DNA of 64,000 nt from Sclerodactyla briareus (Eukaryota; Echinodermata; Holothuroidea; Dendrochirotida; Sclerodactylidae), in the NCBI GenBank assembly GCA_026419785.1, contig JAODTK010004154.1:186001-250000 (forward strand). The letters run 5' to 3'. Position 1 is the stretch's first letter. Each line of letters begins with the position of its first letter. The notes beneath the pieces are model-generated. The model made no database searches. It saw only the letters and a list, made by a program, of their open reading frames with translations, and was not told the DNA's origin. Position numbers and translations under genes: made by a program. Of this stretch, positions 60,301-64,000 are shown piece after piece.

Positions 60301-60329
60301 TTTTAATTGGTATTAGCATTTAACAGAGA

Positions 60330-60600
60330 CAGCTTACTAATCAGTGACCAATCAATTCAATTCAATCAACTTCAAATTCATAAGAACTGACTATTGACCA
60401 TGTCCCCCAGAGTATTATAGTTTCGTGAAAATGCGACAAAAATTGCCCAATTTATGCAAGTCAGGCTCAATACTCAACTTCCATTGAACCATATTCTCAG
60501 TTTAAATATCTCAGGACCAATCGTGGACCACACAAGTTTCATGGGAATCCACAAACTTGAACATTAACATAAAATTACTGATTTTGCTGTTCTTCCCACA
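60330..60600. repeat. Diverged copy of the 'AAGTTTCATGAAAATCC' element
   Basis: 'ATCAACTTCAAATTCATAAG', 'TTATAGTTTCGTGAAAATGC' and 'ACAAGTTTCATGGGAATCC' match the internal units at 28.9-29.3 kb at low identity. An old relic. Confidence 0.5.
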
Positions 60601-61139
60601 GTGTCCTAAATGTTTACCAGATATGACCCATTCATGTATCAGTTGAAGAGCATGAGAAAGTGATTCTAATGGTTGTATTATTATTTGGATCCGGGTGATA
60701 AACAAGAAAACGTTGTAGTTAGAGCACCAGGTGAGCAAATTGATGATGTGACCATGCTACAAATGTTGACTTGATAATATTATTAATAATATTTCGTTCT
60801 TATAAAGTGCTTTTCCGAGTTGAAAATATGCTCGAAGAAATTTACGGGGGACTTGTCATAGAACACTTTTCCCTATTTTTATAGAATTGCATTGAGGCAG
60901 TTTTTATTTGTAACATCATGTAAATGCTGTCATCACTTTTGGCAGTTGCTACCAGATGATAATTCCCCTCAATGTGCTATTCCTCCAATACTCTACAAAG
61001 ATTTACTTCAGAGGCTCAGTACAGCATGATTCTATGGAGAATTAATTAATGCTCTCCCTAATGAGTGAGATAGGGTAAACCTTCTTCCTCCCAGCAAATG
61101 ACCCCCCCACCCCCAAAACAGCCGCAGAACATCCCTCAG

Positions 61140-61195
61140 TAAGCAAGCAGCCTGGCTCGCACCCGGCATCGCACCCAGGCATCGCACCCAGGCAT
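61140..61195. repeat. Short tandem repeat, 15-bp unit
   Basis: About three copies of 'GCATCGCACCCAG'-type sequence. Too short to matter, but it creates a repeated peptide in both minus-strand ORFs here. Confidence 0.7.
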
Positions 61196-61299
61196 ATAGT
61201 AGGAGTTGTTTCCCCCTGTGGCGGATAAACAGAGGCTGAGGAAGTTGGATTATGTTCTCGCCTTGAGCGACTTTCAGTCCAATTAGAATACAGTATCGA

Positions 61300-61620
61300 T
61301 ACATGCATCGCCGTGGTTGTTTGGGCGGCTCGTCGCTGAATTTAATTTCCCTCTCTAAACAAGCCTGCCGCAGGACTAATCAACAGCCCTCACTGTCGAA
61401 TTAATCATTCTCCCCCGCGGGTGTGTTCTTTAGTTCTGTGCCCCCCAGCTGGCATGTCACTCCCCTCCCTGCTTTACTCACAGTTCCACTGCCTCACTGC
61501 CCCAGAGCAACCCGTGCTGCGCGGTAGATTATACACTCCCCTTGGGGCGAACACCTTTACATAACAGTTTGAGGAGAAATCCTGCGCTGGGGAGTTTGCT
61601 ATGACGCCAATACAGCTCAA
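61300..61620. promoter_or_regulatory. Possible conserved intronic regulatory block
   Basis: 'CTGAATTTAATTTCCCTC', 'CTCTAAACAAGCCTGCC' (Fox-like), 'GACTAATCAACAGCCC' and 'GTCGAATTAATCATTCTCCC', then a GC-rich part with 'CCCAGCTGGCATGTCAC' (E-box). No repeats or ORF. Inferred only. Confidence 0.28.
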
Positions 61621-63955
61621 GACCAATGCAGGAGTTCACAAATGGAGTACAGACTCCAAGTCAGCCAATGAGAAAGTGTTTCACTAGGTCAGAACATCGC
61701 GGCCTTCACTGGGAGAACTGTATTACCACCTTAAATAGCTTTATGTATGGAAGGGGACAGACAGTGCTGCCGGCAAAAGGGGGGCTTGGCACCCCGAATT
61801 GAATAGGGCAAAAAAGCTGTACAGTACTAGGAAGATGATAAATAAAGATCCTAACTAGTTGACTTGCCAGACATCAGATTTACAGCTTCAGAATCCAAAC
61901 ACTAGGCTACAGGGGCTTAGCAGGAATCCAAAAACTACATGCCCAGTGTACAGAATACACAGTGATAAACTTGAATGAAAAGCACAAATAGTCTGTATCT
62001 TTACCTAAACATCAGTGAATAAAGGATAAATGAGGTCAACAGTGCTGGAAAAAATGTGAATTTCCCGGGAAGGAGAATGTATTTCCCAGTAATATGACAT
62101 CGATGACCCCCTCAAATTTGAAAAATTTCCCTCCATATCGCAAGATTTCCCTCCAGATGGCAAGATTTCCTGGGAAGGAGCTTCCCAAATTCCCAATTTT
62201 TTTCCACCCATGGAGGTCAAGTTGGTAAACAATCAAATCTGAGTTTCAGCATTGGGGTATGCATGTCTACATCCCATGACTATTTTTGAAAGTATGACTT
62301 TACAGACCAAATTACTTTTAAACTCACAGGTTGCATTGTGTGTGAGGGCAGCTGTCGTAGAATGTATCATTCATCTGATTAGTTAACTGTTTATCAAATA
62401 GTTTATCGCTCCAGGATCAGGTCGCATTTCGTTGTTATCGTTCATGTGTAACTACGGCTGTTGTGTTTTGTGTGTGAGCGATAATTGTTCCTGTTTTTGT
62501 TACAGTGTTTTGGGTCTTGACTTTGCAACAAAGGACAACATACAGAATACATCGTATGACAGTTGAAAACATTAGAGCTAACCAGTGTCATTGTCACAAA
62601 ACATTTTAGAGATATCTGGGTAACCATAGGGGCCACCCCCCCCCCCCCCCCCCCCCCAAACAATTCACCTGAGCTACCTGCTCACTACCTGCCCACCTCT
62701 TCAAGTGTGCACAGAACTTGCACCAAATGGTGACTATTTTTATTGTTTATTGTATCTGGGGATGATGTCACATCAGATTTACTCTTCAAGAATTAATGCC
62801 TCAATTTCTTTGCTGCGGTGATTGTCAGGCATTTTGCCTGATAGATGTCACATCATATTTATTTCCCAGGAATATTGCCTCTGGAGCCTGCCTAAGGGGA
62901 CGAGGCACTCCTTTGGGGTTTGGCAAAATCTAAGCCTATGAAATTTTCTCCACATTTGACACATTTAGGCATTTCAAATACTGAGGGTCTCTATTCCAAT
63001 ATTATTGACTAGGAACTTACCATGAAATAATGCACAACCAACGATAAATATTTACTCCAGTTTCACCAGAATGTAAAATGACTTTGACTGTGTACATACC
63101 TCTATTTTTCTCATTGATAACTGTTATAGGATTCACAGTCGAAGAGGAAAAGCAAAACGGTATAATCCATTTATAGGCCCTCCATGCAATAGGTCGCTGT
63201 CAGTTCACTCCATTTTGATATAAATTTCACTTTCCTGTAATATAAATTTCACTTTCCCGAAGGCAAGCACAAATAGGTCTTCCCAGTCCAAAATATTTGA
63301 GAATGATATACACATTCCCCGATTGAATAAAACTAATTCTTTCCTTTTTTCTGTAACATTATAGAACTTCTTGGTCCAATAATGATACAAATCATTTATG
63401 CCAGGAAGATACTAGAAAGTTTTGAGCTGAATCAGTTCATCAGCAAAATCTGACTTATTGAACATTAGACTGATAGAACTGCTGCAGCCTTGGAATAGCT
63501 AGTAGTAGTAACAACAGAGCTGTAGTGAAAATTAAAAATCCACTCCACTATTCACAAATATCAGTATCTTCCTAGAAAAACTTCTAATAAACTTCTATAC
63601 ACATGATCTATCTCGTCCATGGTTAAATCCTCCTCAAATATTCTCACTTGGTAACATGACAGAGTTGAACTCTAATCGAAAAGCTGGTACTAGTAGTACT
63701 ACCAACAGAATTACAACAGCCAGCCAGCAGATAGATTCATCTGAGGCCTGTGTGTGTACACAACACGTTCATACTGGCAATGAGACAGCCAGCCAGCCAA
63801 TCAGTCACACACACATGCAGGCAGGGTTCTAGTAGACTGGGTGAAGCTAGCGCACACGCACAGAGCCAGGCCCTGCTGCTGCAGTAGACAGGAGACGAGG
63901 GAGCTCTTTGTATATTACGCGGCAGCAGTCGTCCATTGGTGGTGGTCTGACTCAC
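61621..63955. other. Intron, no gene seen
   Basis: Unique AT-rich sequence with a 22-base C run (62,636-62,657). A short tandem 'ATATAAATTTCACTTTCC' pair sits at 63,220-63,260. Confidence 0.4.
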
Positions 63956-64000
63956 CTGGTTAGGCCTATTGTACTGCAGTGTTGCCGCAGACAGGTGTTG
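63956..64000 (-). CDS. Possible partial exon at the window edge
   Basis: A good donor, AACCAG|GTGAGTCAG, lies at 63,955 on the minus strand. The 45 bases before it are open in phase 0 ('QHLSAATLQYNRPNQ') and run off the window. Phase 0 fits the start of the 58-nt exon at 49.8 kb. The upstream boundary is not visible and the peptide matches nothing I recognise, so this may be chance. If real it would be an N-terminal exon of the AUTS2-family gene. Confidence 0.28.

Larger units (their letters stand above)
4525..64000 (-). other. AUTS2: AUTS2/FBRSL1/FBRS-family gene body (partial, runs off both ends)
   Basis: Five exon-like segments with consensus splice sites lie in order on the minus strand (49.8, 38.5, 31.9, 30.7 and 4.6 kb), with a possible sixth at the right edge. 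Their reading phases join at every junction I could test, and their motif order follows the AUTS2 family. Known of the family: vertebrate AUTS2 is a nuclear protein of the PCGF3/5 variant PRC1 complex that recruits casein kinase 2 and p300 to activate transcription, and it also affects neurite growth. The gene is famously long, with giant introns, which fits the layout here. Invertebrates are expected to carry one pre-duplication gene, so AUTS2, FBRSL1 and FBRS cannot be told apart. The first exon and the conserved core after the HX repeats are not in the window. Confidence 0.72.

Overview
This is a window of animal nuclear genome. It is AT-leaning and dense in introns and repeats. It has no long ORFs, no operons, no tRNA or rRNA genes, and no CRISPR array. 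Decayed non-LTR retrotransposon ORFs, tRNA-derived SINEs with a 'TATAGCGC' motif, elements rich in 'TGACCTTGAAATGACCTC'-type phrases, many minisatellites and long poly-C/poly-G runs suggest a marine invertebrate. My best guess is an echinoderm or another non-vertebrate deuterostome; a lophotrochozoan is not excluded. Single-base deletions in exons and minisatellite units suggest long-read sequence with residual indel errors.

The main content is one very large, sparsely exonic gene on the minus strand. I recognise it as a member of the AUTS2/FBRSL1/fibrosin family, from recalled sequence and without any search. Its exons run right to left: a possible partial exon at the right edge (63,956-64,000), a 58-nt exon (49,748-49,805), a 425-nt Ser/Thr/Pro- and Lys/Arg-rich exon (38,296-38,720), a Pro-rich exon (31,777-32,050), the histidine-repeat (HX) exon (30,636-30,845) and, after a 26-kb intron, a 165-nt Pro-rich exon (4,525-4,689). 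Splice phases agree at each junction I could test. The order of motifs ('DLNNRF', a proline spacer, alternating His-X, then small Pro/Gly-rich blocks) follows the vertebrate proteins. The conserved core after the HX region (around 'HVHIAWQIYHHQQ' in human) was not found and should lie beyond the left edge. In vertebrates AUTS2 works in a transcription-activating PCGF3/5 PRC1 complex with CK2 and p300 and has neuronal roles.

Layout: 0-2 kb pyrimidine minisatellite; 2-9.2 kb intron with three LINE relics; 9-20 kb intron with SINEs, a LINE relic and repeats; 20-20.9 kb CpG-rich block with a perfect NRF1-type palindrome; 22.4-23 kb enhancer-like block; 23-29.7 kb tandem and dispersed repeats; 30.5-32 kb two exons plus a partial tandem duplication of the HX exon; 33-37 kb intron with a decayed unknown ORF on the plus strand; 38.3-39.1 kb exon and 30-bp minisatellite; 40.6-41.8 kb 28-bp minisatellite; 42-45 kb SINE and purine minisatellite; 49.7 kb exon; 51-64 kb intron with several unique blocks rich in TAAT-type motifs that could be conserved regulatory elements.

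No new enzymatic or defence system is visible. The items most worth a second look are the partial HX-exon duplication, the frame breaks in four of the exons that can be read, the candidate internal promoter and the enhancer-like intronic blocks.
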